Positions 6,476 to 15,149 of a stretch of DNA of 61,097 bases are shown here, piece by piece. Numbering within the stretch: position 1 is the stretch's first letter; each line of letters opens with the position of its first letter. A model generated the notes under the pieces. The model was not told the DNA's origin. It ran no database searches and saw nothing but the letters and a program-made list of their open reading frames with translations. The position numbers and the translations under genes were made by a program. The DNA is from Paracoccaceae bacterium (GTDB lineage Bacteria > Pseudomonadota > Alphaproteobacteria > Rhodobacterales > Rhodobacteraceae): positions 1 through 61,097 of the forward strand of contig CANHLE010000010.1 of assembly GCA_947461435.1 (NCBI GenBank), written 5' to 3'.

Positions 6476-7768
6476 ATGGCGAGTGTTGCAAATCTTCAAC
6501 CGGAACCGGCACCGATTCTGGCGTGCACGATTTCGCGCGATGTGCAGAACTTTGAACTGCTGATCGACGATATGGAATTGGAGATGGGCGAATCCTGGGG
6601 CGATCTGACCTTTGAGGATGCGCAGGATTTCCTAAGTCAAAGCGATGCCCAAGGCCTGATATTTGTGGCCGTGGCGGTGAATGCGCAGGACGAAGGCAAT
6701 TTTGATCTGATCGGGCAGATCGTCTCGGCGGCCAAGGCGAAATCCATCAAAGTCATTTTGATTGCCGATCAAATCAGCCCGATGGCGTTGCACCAGCTGC
6801 TGCGGCTTGGGGCCGATGAATTTGTCCCCTATCCCCTGCCCGAACGCGCCATGCACGAGGCGATTGAACGGGCCAAGGCCCCTGCCCCGGCCCCGGTTGC
6901 GGTATCGCCTGCCCAAGCCGCGGTTGCCGCCGCGCCCGACCCTGACCTGTCGGTTCAGGCCCCGCAGTTCAAAGCCAAGGGCGACCGCGACGGTGTGGTT
7001 CTGCCTGTGCATGGTCTTGCCGGCGGGGTTGGCGCATCAACCTTTGCCGCCAACCTTGCGTGGGAATTGGCGACTGTCGCCAAAGACAAGGATGCCCCGC
7101 GCGTCTGTCTGTTGGATCTTGATCTGCAATATGGCTCTGCGGCCACCTATCTGGACCTGCCGCGCAAGGAAACCGTGTTCGAACTTCTGTCCGATACCGC
7201 CAATGCCGACAGCGACCAATTGCTGCGCGCGATGTTGACCTTCAACGACAAACTTCATGTTCTGACCGCGCCGTCAGACATGCTGCCGCTCGACATCGTC
7301 TCGCCCGATGACATTGGGCGCATCATCGATATGGCGCGCGCAAATTTTGACTATGTCGTGATCGACATGCCCAAAACCATCGTCTCGTGGACGGAAACCG
7401 TCTTGACCCGCGCCCATGTCTATTTCGCGTTGATCGAACTCGATCTGCGATCGGCGCAGAATGTGCTGCGGCTTGTCCGCGCCCTGAAGGCCGAGGCCCT
7501 GCCGCACGACAAACTGCGCTTCGTGCTGAACCGCGCCCCCCGCTTTACCGACCTTGCTGCCAAGGGTCGCGTCAAGCGTATGGCGGAAAGTCTGGACATC
7601 GCCATCGAGGTTTCTTTGCCCGATGGCGGCGATCAAGTTACCCAAGCCAACGATCATGGTCTGCCCATGGCCGAACAGGCCTCCAAAAACCCGCTGCGCA
7701 AAGAACTGCAAAAGCTCGCCAAATCGCTGTTTGACCTGAACAAGGTCGCTGAGACCGGCAAGCGCTGA
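6476..7768 (+). CDS. cpaE: Tad pilus localisation ATPase CpaE (TadZ)
   Basis: This 430-residue protein has an N-terminal receiver-like domain (about 15-130) without obvious phospho-acceptor context, an Ala/Pro-rich linker (about 134-165), and a MinD/ParA-like ATPase domain. The P-loop reads GGVGAST (183-189), with Ala in place of the usual Lys, a deviation known in TadZ/CpaE proteins. Further motifs are VCLLDLDLQYG and FDYVVIDMPK. The family marks the site of pilus assembly at the pole and recruits the CpaF motor. GGAATGAGCG precedes ATG. It is the first gene of the cpaE-cpaF-tadB-tadC group, with short gaps of 10 to 25 bases. Confidence 0.9.
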   Translation: MASVANLQPEPAPILACTISRDVQNFELLIDDMELEMGESWGDLTFEDAQDFLSQSDAQGLIFVAVAVNAQDEGNFDLIGQIVSAAKAKSIKVILIADQISPMALHQLLRLGADEFVPYPLPERAMHEAIERAKAPAPAPVAVSPAQAAVAAAPDPDLSVQAPQFKAKGDRDGVVLPVHGLAGGVGASTFAANLAWELATVAKDKDAPRVCLLDLDLQYGSAATYLDLPRKETVFELLSDTANADSDQLLRAMLTFNDKLHVLTAPSDMLPLDIVSPDDIGRIIDMARANFDYVVIDMPKTIVSWTETVLTRAHVYFALIELDLRSAQNVLRLVRALKAEALPHDKLRFVLNRAPRFTDLAAKGRVKRMAESLDIAIEVSLPDGGDQVTQANDHGLPMAEQASKNPLRKELQKLAKSLFDLNKVAETGKR

Positions 7769-7793
7769 AGACCTAATTTTCCTGGGGGATAGC

Positions 7794-9236
7794 ATGTTTT
7801 CTCGATTCAAGAAGCCCGAGCCTGCCACGCCGGGCCAAAAGCCAGCCCAAATCACCACGGCAGTGGCCGCCGGGCCAGCCGCGGCAAAACCGGCCGTTGT
7901 GGTGCGGCCCGCCGCGCCGCCTGCCCGTCCGCCGGCCGAGGCAGCGGTTGCTGACAAGGAAAAAAAGCGCAAAGACAGAATCGCCGAACTGAAAGGCGAA
8001 TTGCACAAGCGTCTTTTGGACAATCTCAACCTTGCCGCGCTGGAAACCGCCTCTGAGGCGAACCTGAAATCTGAAATCGCCGCTATTTCAACCGAAGCGC
8101 TCGAAGAATTGCAGGCCAACCTGAACCGCGAGGATCGGGCACAGCTGTTTCAGGAACTTTACGACGAGGTGATGGGCCTTGGCCCCTTGGAACCCCTTTT
8201 GAAGGACGAGACGGTCAACGATATTCTGGTCAACGGCCCCAACCGCATTTTTGTGGAACGCGGCGGAAAACTGACCCTGACCGACATCACCTTCAAGGAC
8301 GAACGTCACCTTCTGCGGATCATCGACAAGATCGTATCGGCCGTCGGCCGCCGCGTTGACGAAAGCAACCCCTATTGCGACGCGCGTCTGGCGGATGGGT
8401 CACGTTTCAACTGCATGGTTCCGCCCGTTGCCGTGGACGGATCTTTGGTGTCGATCCGGAAATTCAAGAAAGACAAACTGGGGGTCAATGACCTGGTGCG
8501 CTTTGGGGCCTTTACCGAAGAAATGGCCCTGTATCTTCAGGCCGCCGTGTCCTGCCGTCTGAATGTCATCGTCTCGGGCGGTACAGGTTCGGGCAAAACC
8601 ACCACGTTGAACGCCCTGTCGTCGTTCATCGATGATGCCGAACGGGTGTTGACCATCGAAGACACGGCCGAACTTCAGCTGCAGCAGGTTCACGTCGGCC
8701 GCATGGAAAGCCGCCCACCCAACGTCGAAGGCAAAGGGGCCGTGACCCAGCGTGATTGTCTGCGCAACGCCCTGCGGATGCGCCCAGACCGCATCATCGT
8801 GGGGGAAACCCGCGGCGAAGAGGTGATCGACATGCTGCAGGCCATGAACACTGGCCACGACGGTTCGATGACCACGATCCACGCCAACAACCCGCGCGAT
8901 GGGATCTCGCGCCTTGAAAACATGGTGGCCATGGCCGGTATCGAAATGCCGCTGAAGGCCGTCCGCAGCCAGATTTCGTCGGCTGTGAACCTGATCGTGC
9001 AAGCCTCGCGTTTGCAAGACGGATCCCGCCGCATGGTCTCGATCACGGAAATCACTGGGATGGAGGGCGAGGTGATCTCGATGCAAGAGGTGTTCCGTTA
9101 CGAACGTCTGGGGGTGGAACCCAACGGCAAGATCATCGGCCGGTTCAACGCAACGGGCGTGCGGTCGTATTATTCCGAACGGTTCCGTCAATGGGGCTTT
9201 GATCTGCCTGCTTCCATCTATGAACCCATCGTTTAA
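7794..9236 (+). CDS. cpaF: Tad pilus secretion ATPase CpaF (TadA)
   Basis: A 480-residue type II/IV secretion ATPase that powers pilus extension. A Pro/Ala-rich N-terminus (about 8-55) precedes an all-alpha domain and the RecA-like core: Walker [10 protein letters not shown] (262-270), Asp box TIEDTAE (287-293), Walker [12 protein letters not shown] (333-343) and His box [12 protein letters not shown] (354-365). All catalytic motifs are intact and the length is normal for the family. GGGGGAT lies upstream of the ATG. It acts on the cytoplasmic face with TadB and TadC, encoded directly downstream. Confidence 0.95.
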   Translation: MFSRFKKPEPATPGQKPAQITTAVAAGPAAAKPAVVVRPAAPPARPPAEAAVADKEKKRKDRIAELKGELHKRLLDNLNLAALETASEANLKSEIAAISTEALEELQANLNREDRAQLFQELYDEVMGLGPLEPLLKDETVNDILVNGPNRIFVERGGKLTLTDITFKDERHLLRIIDKIVSAVGRRVDESNPYCDARLADGSRFNCMVPPVAVDGSLVSIRKFKKDKLGVNDLVRFGAFTEEMALYLQAAVSCRLNVIVSGGTGSGKTTTLNALSSFIDDAERVLTIEDTAELQLQQVHVGRMESRPPNVEGKGAVTQRDCLRNALRMRPDRIIVGETRGEEVIDMLQAMNTGHDGSMTTIHANNPRDGISRLENMVAMAGIEMPLKAVRSQISSAVNLIVQASRLQDGSRRMVSITEITGMEGEVISMQEVFRYERLGVEPNGKIIGRFNATGVRSYYSERFRQWGFDLPASIYEPIV

Positions 9237-9245
9237 GGGCCCATC

Positions 9246-10214
9246 ATGCAAATTTCCGCCGCACCGCTGATCTATATCCTGATCTTCGTCGCCGTGATCG
9301 CCCTTGTCGAAGGGCTGTATCTGACGATTTTCGGCAAATCGATCAGCCTGAACAACCGCATGAGCCGCCGTCTGGCGCTGCTGGAAAAAAACCACAACCG
9401 CGAGGCGGTTTTGGAACAGCTGCGCAAAGAGATGGGGCAGCACATGAATGCCCGCGGAATTCCGCTGTATTCTCTGCTCGCCACAAAAGCGCAAAAGGCC
9501 AATATCGCCTTTTCGCCGCAGCAGCTTTTGATGATCATGGTGGGGGTTTGCGTCTTTGCCTATCTGGGCCTGACCATCGGCACCTCGGCCGCAACCCCGG
9601 TGCGCATCGTGCTGGCAATCGGCATGGGCATTGGCGGTGTCTACATGTGGGTCAACAAAAAAGCCAAGAAGCGGATGGAGATGCTGGACGAACAGCTTCC
9701 TGACGCGGTTGAACTTATGGTGCGGTCGCTGCGCGTGGGCCATCCATTTTCGGCCTCTATCGGGATCGTGTCCAAAGAAGTTCCCGATCCTTTGGGCTCT
9801 GAATTTGGCATGATCGCCGACGAAGCCGCCTATGGCCGCGATGTCGCCGAAAGCCTGAAAGCCTTTGCCGAGCGGGTAGACAGTCAGGATTTGCGCTTTT
9901 TGGCGGTGGCTGTGACCATTCAGCAAACCTCGGGCGGCAACCTGGCAGAGATCTTGGAAGGCCTGTCCAAGGTGATCCGTGCGCGCTTCAAACTGTTCCG
10001 CCGCGTCAAGGCCATCACCGCCGAAGCCAAATGGTCTGGCATGTTCCTGTCAGCCTTCCCGATTGGCGCGTTGGTGATGATCATGCTGGTGCAGCCCACC
10101 TATTTTGACGACGTCAAGGAAACGGCGGCCTTCATTCCGGCCGCTCTGATCGTGGCGGCGTTCCTCGTGATCAACGTGATCTTCATGAAGATGATGGTCA
10201 ACATCAAGGTATAG
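9246..10214 (+). CDS. tadB: Tad pilus inner-membrane platform protein TadB
   Basis: A 322-residue protein with an N-terminal membrane segment (about 7-25), two further hydrophobic segments near 98-135, the T2SSF (GspF-like) cytoplasmic domain with LPDAVELMVRSLRVGHPF and QTSGGNLAEILEGLSKVIR, and two C-terminal membrane segments (about 265-318). TadB and TadC form the inner-membrane platform that couples CpaF to pilin polymerisation. It starts ten bases after cpaF. Confidence 0.93.
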   Translation: MQISAAPLIYILIFVAVIALVEGLYLTIFGKSISLNNRMSRRLALLEKNHNREAVLEQLRKEMGQHMNARGIPLYSLLATKAQKANIAFSPQQLLMIMVGVCVFAYLGLTIGTSAATPVRIVLAIGMGIGGVYMWVNKKAKKRMEMLDEQLPDAVELMVRSLRVGHPFSASIGIVSKEVPDPLGSEFGMIADEAAYGRDVAESLKAFAERVDSQDLRFLAVAVTIQQTSGGNLAEILEGLSKVIRARFKLFRRVKAITAEAKWSGMFLSAFPIGALVMIMLVQPTYFDDVKETAAFIPAALIVAAFLVINVIFMKMMVNIKV

Positions 10215-10224
10215 GGTCAAGATC

Positions 10225-11208
10225 ATGGATATCCTGAACAACATCAATGCCTTGATCGTCGCCAAATTCGGCCCGGTCGGCCCGCTTTTGCTGCTGGGTT
10301 TTCTGGGCGTGGTGATGATCCTGCTGGTTCTGCCCAGCTTGCTGAAAAAACAGGCCGAACCCTTTGACAAGGTCAAGGCGCTGCGCCAACGGACGGCCGA
10401 AAAGGATAATGTCCTGCCCGCCGCGCTGCGCCGGGCCGACAAGAACGACAAGCTGGAAAAATACGCCCATTTCCTGGAGCCCCAGGACGTTGAAACCATG
10501 ACGGCCTCGCGGCTAAAGCTGTTGCGCGCAGGCTACAGCGCCAAGAATGCCGTGCGCATGTTCCACTTTGCGCAGCTGGCCCTTGGCTTGGGCCTACTGG
10601 CCTTGGGCATGCTTTATGCCTTCATCATGTCCGCCACCCAAGAGGTTTCGACCCAATTCCTGATCATGGTCACGGTCGGACCGGGGGCTGCGGGATATTA
10701 CCTGCCGCAGTACTGGGTGCAGCGCCGACTGCAGGCCCGTCAGGCCGAAATCGTTGCAGGTTTTCCCGATGCGCTTGACCTGATGCTGGTCTGCGTCGAG
10801 GCGGGCCAATCGCTGGATCAATCCATCAACCGCGTCGCCAAGGAAAGCCGCGCCGGCTATCCTGCCCTCGCCGACGAATTCGACATGGTCGCCAACGAGG
10901 TGAAGGCCGGCAAGGAACGTGCGCAAGTGCTCAAAGACATGTCCGAACGCGTCGGCATCTCGGATGTGTCGTCGTTTGTGACCACGCTGGTCCAATCGGC
11001 CACCTATGGCACCTCGATCGCCGATGCCTTGCGCGTCTATTCGGCCGAAATGCGCGATAAACGCGTCATGCGCGCCGAAGAGAAGGCAAATACCTTGCCC
11101 ACGAAGCTGACCTTGGGCACTATGTTGTTCACATTGCCGCCGCTTCTGATCATTCTGATCGGGCCGTCAATCTACGGTGTGGTGCAACATCTTGGTGGAG
11201 GGGGCTAA
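10225..11208 (+). CDS. tadC: Tad pilus inner-membrane platform protein TadC
   Basis: A 327-residue second T2SSF platform protein. Hydrophobic segments lie at about 18-38, 112-155 and 298-322; the cytoplasmic domain contains FPDALDLMLVCVEAGQSLDQ and FVTTLVQSATYGTSIADALR. It begins ten bases after tadB and is followed, eight bases after its stop, by the TadD-type lipoprotein, so the group is one operon. Confidence 0.93.
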   Translation: MDILNNINALIVAKFGPVGPLLLLGFLGVVMILLVLPSLLKKQAEPFDKVKALRQRTAEKDNVLPAALRRADKNDKLEKYAHFLEPQDVETMTASRLKLLRAGYSAKNAVRMFHFAQLALGLGLLALGMLYAFIMSATQEVSTQFLIMVTVGPGAAGYYLPQYWVQRRLQARQAEIVAGFPDALDLMLVCVEAGQSLDQSINRVAKESRAGYPALADEFDMVANEVKAGKERAQVLKDMSERVGISDVSSFVTTLVQSATYGTSIADALRVYSAEMRDKRVMRAEEKANTLPTKLTLGTMLFTLPPLLIILIGPSIYGVVQHLGGGG

Positions 11209-11215
11209 GCCCTAC

Positions 11216-11797
11216 GTGCGGTTCAAATCGGTTGCTTTTTGCCTGTCTTTGGGCCTTGTGTCCGCCTGTGGGCCCACCGGCGGACTTGGCCATTCTGGCC
11301 TGTCCAATCCGCAAAACGCCCCGCCCGCTGCCGATGGACGCCGTGATGCTCAGGATGGACTTGAGGTCGGTCATCGGCTGATGGCCGCTGGCGAATACGA
11401 ACTCGCGCTCAAGGCCTATTTGCGCGCCGCCTCTGAACAGGGGATCAACGCCGATGTTCTGTCGGCCATCGGATCGGCCGATCTGAAGCTGGAGCGTTTG
11501 GGTCAGGCCGAACAGGTGCTGCGCCGTGCCTTGGAAATCGAACCCAATTTTGTGCCGGCCCTCAACAATCTGGGCGTTGTGCTGATGGAACAGGGCAAAT
11601 ATGGCGAGGCCAAGCTGATCTTTCAGCAAGCTTTTGCCTTGGACAGTGGCGAAACTGACTCCATTCGTGAAAATCTGCGACTGGCTATCGCCCGGCTGGA
11701 AGCGCCGGTGTATGGTGATCCCGAACAACCAGAAGAACCGGTGTTTCAATTGCTGCGGCAGGACGAAGGCGAAAGCGTGGTCCTGACGGAACTTTAG
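11216..11797 (+). CDS. tadD: TPR lipoprotein TadD
   Basis: From a GTG start at 11216 the product is 193 residues with a typical lipoprotein signal (VRFKSVAFCLSLGLVSAC) and a TPR region (about 45-150; EYELALKAYLRA, LEIEPNFVPALNNLGVVL, YGEAKLIFQQAFAL). TadD-type proteins act as pilotin-like factors for the secretin. GGAGGGGG lies 12 bases upstream, inside the end of tadC. A longer in-frame start (GTG 11177) overlaps tadC and would bury the signal peptide, so it is rejected. Confidence 0.82.
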   Translation: MRFKSVAFCLSLGLVSACGPTGGLGHSGLSNPQNAPPAADGRRDAQDGLEVGHRLMAAGEYELALKAYLRAASEQGINADVLSAIGSADLKLERLGQAEQVLRRALEIEPNFVPALNNLGVVLMEQGKYGEAKLIFQQAFALDSGETDSIRENLRLAIARLEAPVYGDPEQPEEPVFQLLRQDEGESVVLTEL

Positions 11798-11839
11798 GGA
11801 CAACCGGTCATCACAGGCAAATCAGTCAGGACAGGCATC

Positions 11840-12682
11840 ATGCGCCCTTCCCTTATGTTGATCACAGCCCTTTCGGGCATGGTATTCATGTCCGCCTGCG
11901 GCAATAATGATGCCGCCGTGCAAGAGGCGCTCAAAGATGTCAATGTCATCGATGAAAGCAATCTGAACGATCTGATGTTGACCGTCGGCGATCCCGAAGA
12001 GGCCGTGTCCTATTTCGCGGGCGCCTCGCAGCAAAACCCCGAACGGATTGATCTGAAGCGCGGTCTGGCCAAATCCTTGGTGCGCGCGGGAAAGACCAAC
12101 GAAGCCATCGGTGTCTGGCGCGAGGTTCTTGCCTCCCCCGAGGCGACGAATGACGACAGGGTGTCGCTGGCCGCCGCCTTGATCCGCAACAATGACTGGA
12201 CAGCCGCCGCAGCCGAATTGAACCAAGTTCCCCCGACGTTTGAAACCTTTGAACGCTATCGGCTTGAGGCGATGGTGGCCGACAGCAACAAGGATTGGAA
12301 GAAGGCCGACAGCTTTTACGAGGTCGCTAGCGGGCTGACCACCAAACCTGCCGGCGTGCTGAACAACTGGGGGTTTTCCAAGTTGACACGGGGCGATGCC
12401 AAAGGGGCGGAAAAGCTGTTCATCGAGGCGCTGACCTATGACGGCACTCTGTTCACCGCCAAGAACAACCTCGTGCTCGCCCGCGCGACGCAAGGCAAAT
12501 ACGAATTGCCCGTCGTCGACATGACCCAGACCGAACGGGCAGAACTGCTGTACACCATGGCGTTGGCCGCGATCAAGAAAGGCGACACCTCGGTTGGAAA
12601 GCGGCTTTTGCAAGAGGCGATTGACACCCATCCGCAATACTTCGAGGCCGCCTCGCGCAGCCTTGCCGCGCTTGAGGGGTAA
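11840..12682 (+). CDS. Second TPR lipoprotein of the Tad locus
   Basis: A 280-residue protein with a lipobox (VFMSAC, Cys20) and several TPR-like helices (about 55-250; AKSLVRAGKTNEAIGVWREV, GVLNNWGFSKLTRGDAKGAE, EALTYDGTLFTAKNNLVLA). It is a paralogue in architecture of the preceding TadD protein; Rhodobacterales Tad loci commonly have two such genes. Its partner is likely the secretin or the OmpA-type lipoprotein, but nothing in the sequence decides this. It ends three bases before the prepilin peptidase gene. Confidence 0.8.
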   Translation: MRPSLMLITALSGMVFMSACGNNDAAVQEALKDVNVIDESNLNDLMLTVGDPEEAVSYFAGASQQNPERIDLKRGLAKSLVRAGKTNEAIGVWREVLASPEATNDDRVSLAAALIRNNDWTAAAAELNQVPPTFETFERYRLEAMVADSNKDWKKADSFYEVASGLTTKPAGVLNNWGFSKLTRGDAKGAEKLFIEALTYDGTLFTAKNNLVLARATQGKYELPVVDMTQTERAELLYTMALAAIKKGDTSVGKRLLQEAIDTHPQYFEAASRSLAALEG

Positions 12683-12685
12683 ACC

Positions 12686-13189
12686 GTGGCCCCGTCAACC
12701 GTTGCCGTCTTCCTGCCCTTTGTCCTTGCCATCGGCGTCTGGGTGTCCTGGTCGGACATGAAATTCATGAAAATCCCCAACAAGGCCGTCATGGCGCTGT
12801 TGGCTGTCTGGCTGGTGGTTGGGCTGATTGCCGTGCTGCTGACGCCGCTGCCGATCAAGGCTTGGGCCTTTGGCTGGGCTTTGGCGGCGATTGTCTTGGC
12901 GGTCGGATTTGTGGCCAATGCGGCAGGGTTGGTGGGGGCGGGCGATGCCAAATTCGCCGCCGCCATGGCCCCGTTCTTCGTGGGGGGCAATCTGCGCGCC
13001 ATCTTGGCCCTCTATGCCGCTTGCCTTTTGGGCGCCTTTGCGGCCCACCGTCTGGCCCGCGCGCTGCCCGCGTTTCGGCGCGCCTCGGCGGATTGGGCGA
13101 GTTGGACCAACAAGGATTTTCCCATGGGCCTTGCCCTTGCCGGGACATTGATCTTTTATCTTTTCGCCCAATTCCTGCCAGTTTTGTAA
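12686..13189 (+). CDS. cpaA: Prepilin peptidase CpaA (TadV)
   Basis: A 167-residue membrane protein of the A24 aspartic-protease family. The two catalytic aspartates are in WSDMKFMKIPN (about residue 25) and GAGDAKF (about residue 87, the GxGD motif). Around five hydrophobic segments fill the rest. It should cut the Flp precursors at their Gly-Ala site. The start is GTG, three bases after the preceding stop. The N-methylase domain of larger prepilin peptidases is absent, as usual for Tad systems. Confidence 0.9.
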   Translation: MAPSTVAVFLPFVLAIGVWVSWSDMKFMKIPNKAVMALLAVWLVVGLIAVLLTPLPIKAWAFGWALAAIVLAVGFVANAAGLVGAGDAKFAAAMAPFFVGGNLRAILALYAACLLGAFAAHRLARALPAFRRASADWASWTNKDFPMGLALAGTLIFYLFAQFLPVL

Positions 13190-13255
13190 GGCATCCTTCC
13201 CCCCATGCCCGATCCGCAGCCCCGCTGCGGCAGGTTTGCACAGGTGGGACCGTCG

Positions 13256-14569
13256 ATGAACATGCAACCAACTCTGGGGGTCACGCCTCCTCCCCTGCCC
13301 CGCTCTTTGGCCGAGACGGGGATCAACATCGTCATGTTGCGCGATATCTTGTTGAAAACCATGTTCCGCACCAATCAGGATCTGGTTTCAAAACTGTCCA
13401 AATCCATCTGCCTTCCGGTGCAGTTGACGCAGGAACTGGTGGATATGGCCCGCACGCAGCGCCTGCTGGAAGCCACCGGAACCCTTCATGCCACCTCGGG
13501 CAACGAGATGGGGTATCAACTGACAGATGCCGGAAAAGCCCGCGCGCAAGATGCGCTGTCGCAATCAGAATACTACGGCGCGGTTCCTGTTCCGATGGAT
13601 GCCTATGCACAGCAGATGAAACGCCAGTCGGTGCGCAACCTGAAACTCACCCGCGAGGAATTGATGCGCGGCATGGGCCATCTGATCTTGCCGCCTGATT
13701 TGATCGGCAACCTTGGGCCCGCCGTGACCTCGGGCCGTTCCATCTTGATGTACGGGCCGCCTGGAAACGGAAAATCCAGCATTTCCAATGGTATCCGCGC
13801 GGCCTTGGGCGACAAGATCTATATCCCCCGCGCGATTGAATATTCCGGGCAGGTGATTTCTGTCTACGATCCGATCGTGCACACCGCGGCCACCGACCAA
13901 GCCGACGATCCCACGGCGATCCGCCGCTCGGGCAATCGGTATGATGGTCGCTATGTCTATTGCGACCGGCCAGCCGTGATCACCGGCGGGGAATTGACGC
14001 TGGATATGCTTGATCTGAAATACAACCCCGTGGCGCGAACCTATCAGGCCCCGCTGCAATTGAAATCGTCCGGCGGCATCTTCATCGTCGATGACTTGGG
14101 ACGTCAGTCCGAGCCGCCGCAAAAACTGGTCAACCGCTGGATCGTTCCTTTGGAAGAATCCCGCGACATTCTGGCCCTGCAATCGGGCGAAAAGTTCACC
14201 GTTCCCTTCGATACCCTTGTGATTTTCTCGACCAACTTTCACCCGAACGAGATTTTTGACGGCGCGGCCCTGCGCCGGATCTTCTTCAAGATCAAGGTCG
14301 ACGGCCCAAACCAGGAAAATTTCCTGAAGATTTTCGCCATGATCGCCCGCAAAAAGCAGATGCCCCTGAACGAAGAGGCGCTGATCTATATGCTCAAAAC
14401 CAAATATCCCACGATCAACAACACCTTTGCCAACTATCAGCCGGTCTTTCTGATCGACCAGATGATTTCGATCTGCAATTTCGAAGGTATTCCCTATCAG
14501 ATGACGCCAGAGTTGATTGACCGCGCCTGGGGCAACATGTTCGTGCGTGACGAAAGCATCGCAAAGTAG
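13256..14569 (+). CDS. AAA ATPase associated with the Tad locus
   Basis: A 437-residue ATPase with Walker A GPPGNGKSS (about 167-175) and Walker B GIFIVDDLGRQ (about 280-290), plus an NTP-sensor-like FSTNF. The N-terminal 150 residues include a winged-helix-like stretch (TRQ-type MARTQRLLEATGTL, GYQLTDAGKARAQ). Proteins of this type are often found beside Rhodobacterales Tad genes, but I know no proven function; it could remodel or regulate the pilus machine. ATG at 13256 is chosen because GGTGGGA lies seven bases upstream; an earlier ATG at 13205 lacks one. A small hairpin CCGCAGC-CCC-GCTGCGG (13213-13229) lies in the leader. Confidence 0.75.
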   Translation: MNMQPTLGVTPPPLPRSLAETGINIVMLRDILLKTMFRTNQDLVSKLSKSICLPVQLTQELVDMARTQRLLEATGTLHATSGNEMGYQLTDAGKARAQDALSQSEYYGAVPVPMDAYAQQMKRQSVRNLKLTREELMRGMGHLILPPDLIGNLGPAVTSGRSILMYGPPGNGKSSISNGIRAALGDKIYIPRAIEYSGQVISVYDPIVHTAATDQADDPTAIRRSGNRYDGRYVYCDRPAVITGGELTLDMLDLKYNPVARTYQAPLQLKSSGGIFIVDDLGRQSEPPQKLVNRWIVPLEESRDILALQSGEKFTVPFDTLVIFSTNFHPNEIFDGAALRRIFFKIKVDGPNQENFLKIFAMIARKKQMPLNEEALIYMLKTKYPTINNTFANYQPVFLIDQMISICNFEGIPYQMTPELIDRAWGNMFVRDESIAK

Positions 14570-14591
14570 GCGCGCCGTCGTCCCGCCCCCG

Positions 14592-15149
14592 TCAGGCGGA
14601 GAACAGGCGCAGCCCGTCTTCACTGATCAGCACATCCAACCGCTGATCGGTGGCCTCGATCGGCACGGCCTCCACCTCTTGGGCGGCAAAGGCAAAGCCG
14701 ACGGCCAGCGTCGGGCGCTTGGCGCGCAGCGCCTCCAGCGTGCGGTCATAAAACCCCCCGCCATAGCCCAATCGAAAGCCGCGCCCATCAAAGGCCAGCA
14801 AGGGCACGATCACGATCAAAGGCGCCACCCAAGTGCCGTCGGCCGGGATCAGCGCCCCAAAGGCGCCCGGTACCATCTCGGCCTCGGGTGTCCACTGGCG
14901 AAACTTCAAGGCCTGACCCGCCCCCAAGATCACCGGCACCCCAACCGGGCCAAGATGCGCGGCCATGGCCGGCAAAGGGCTGATCTCGGTACGCATGGGC
15001 ATATAGCCCGCCAAGGGCTTTCCTGAATGCTGCGCCAGATAATCTGCTAATATTTCCGCGGCTTGGCCCTGACCTTGGGCAAAGGCCTGTTTGCGGCGCG
15101 CAAAGGCCGCCTGCCGCGCTTGCGCCTTGATCGATGCCAGATCGCTCAT
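14592..15149 (-). CDS. fau: 5-formyltetrahydrofolate cyclo-ligase
   Basis: A 185-residue enzyme that converts 5-formyl-THF to 5,10-methenyl-THF with ATP, returning stored folate to one-carbon metabolism. The signature LAFDGRGFRLGYGGGFYDRT (about 119-138) is the family's ATP/folate loop; the N-terminal KAQARQAAFARRK and the YMPMRTEI segment also fit. The start overlaps the end of mgtE by four bases (ATGA), so it is translated with it. Confidence 0.92.
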   Translation of the reverse strand: MSDLASIKAQARQAAFARRKQAFAQGQGQAAEILADYLAQHSGKPLAGYMPMRTEISPLPAMAAHLGPVGVPVILGAGQALKFRQWTPEAEMVPGAFGALIPADGTWVAPLIVIVPLLAFDGRGFRLGYGGGFYDRTLEALRAKRPTLAVGFAFAAQEVEAVPIEATDQRLDVLISEDGLRLFSA

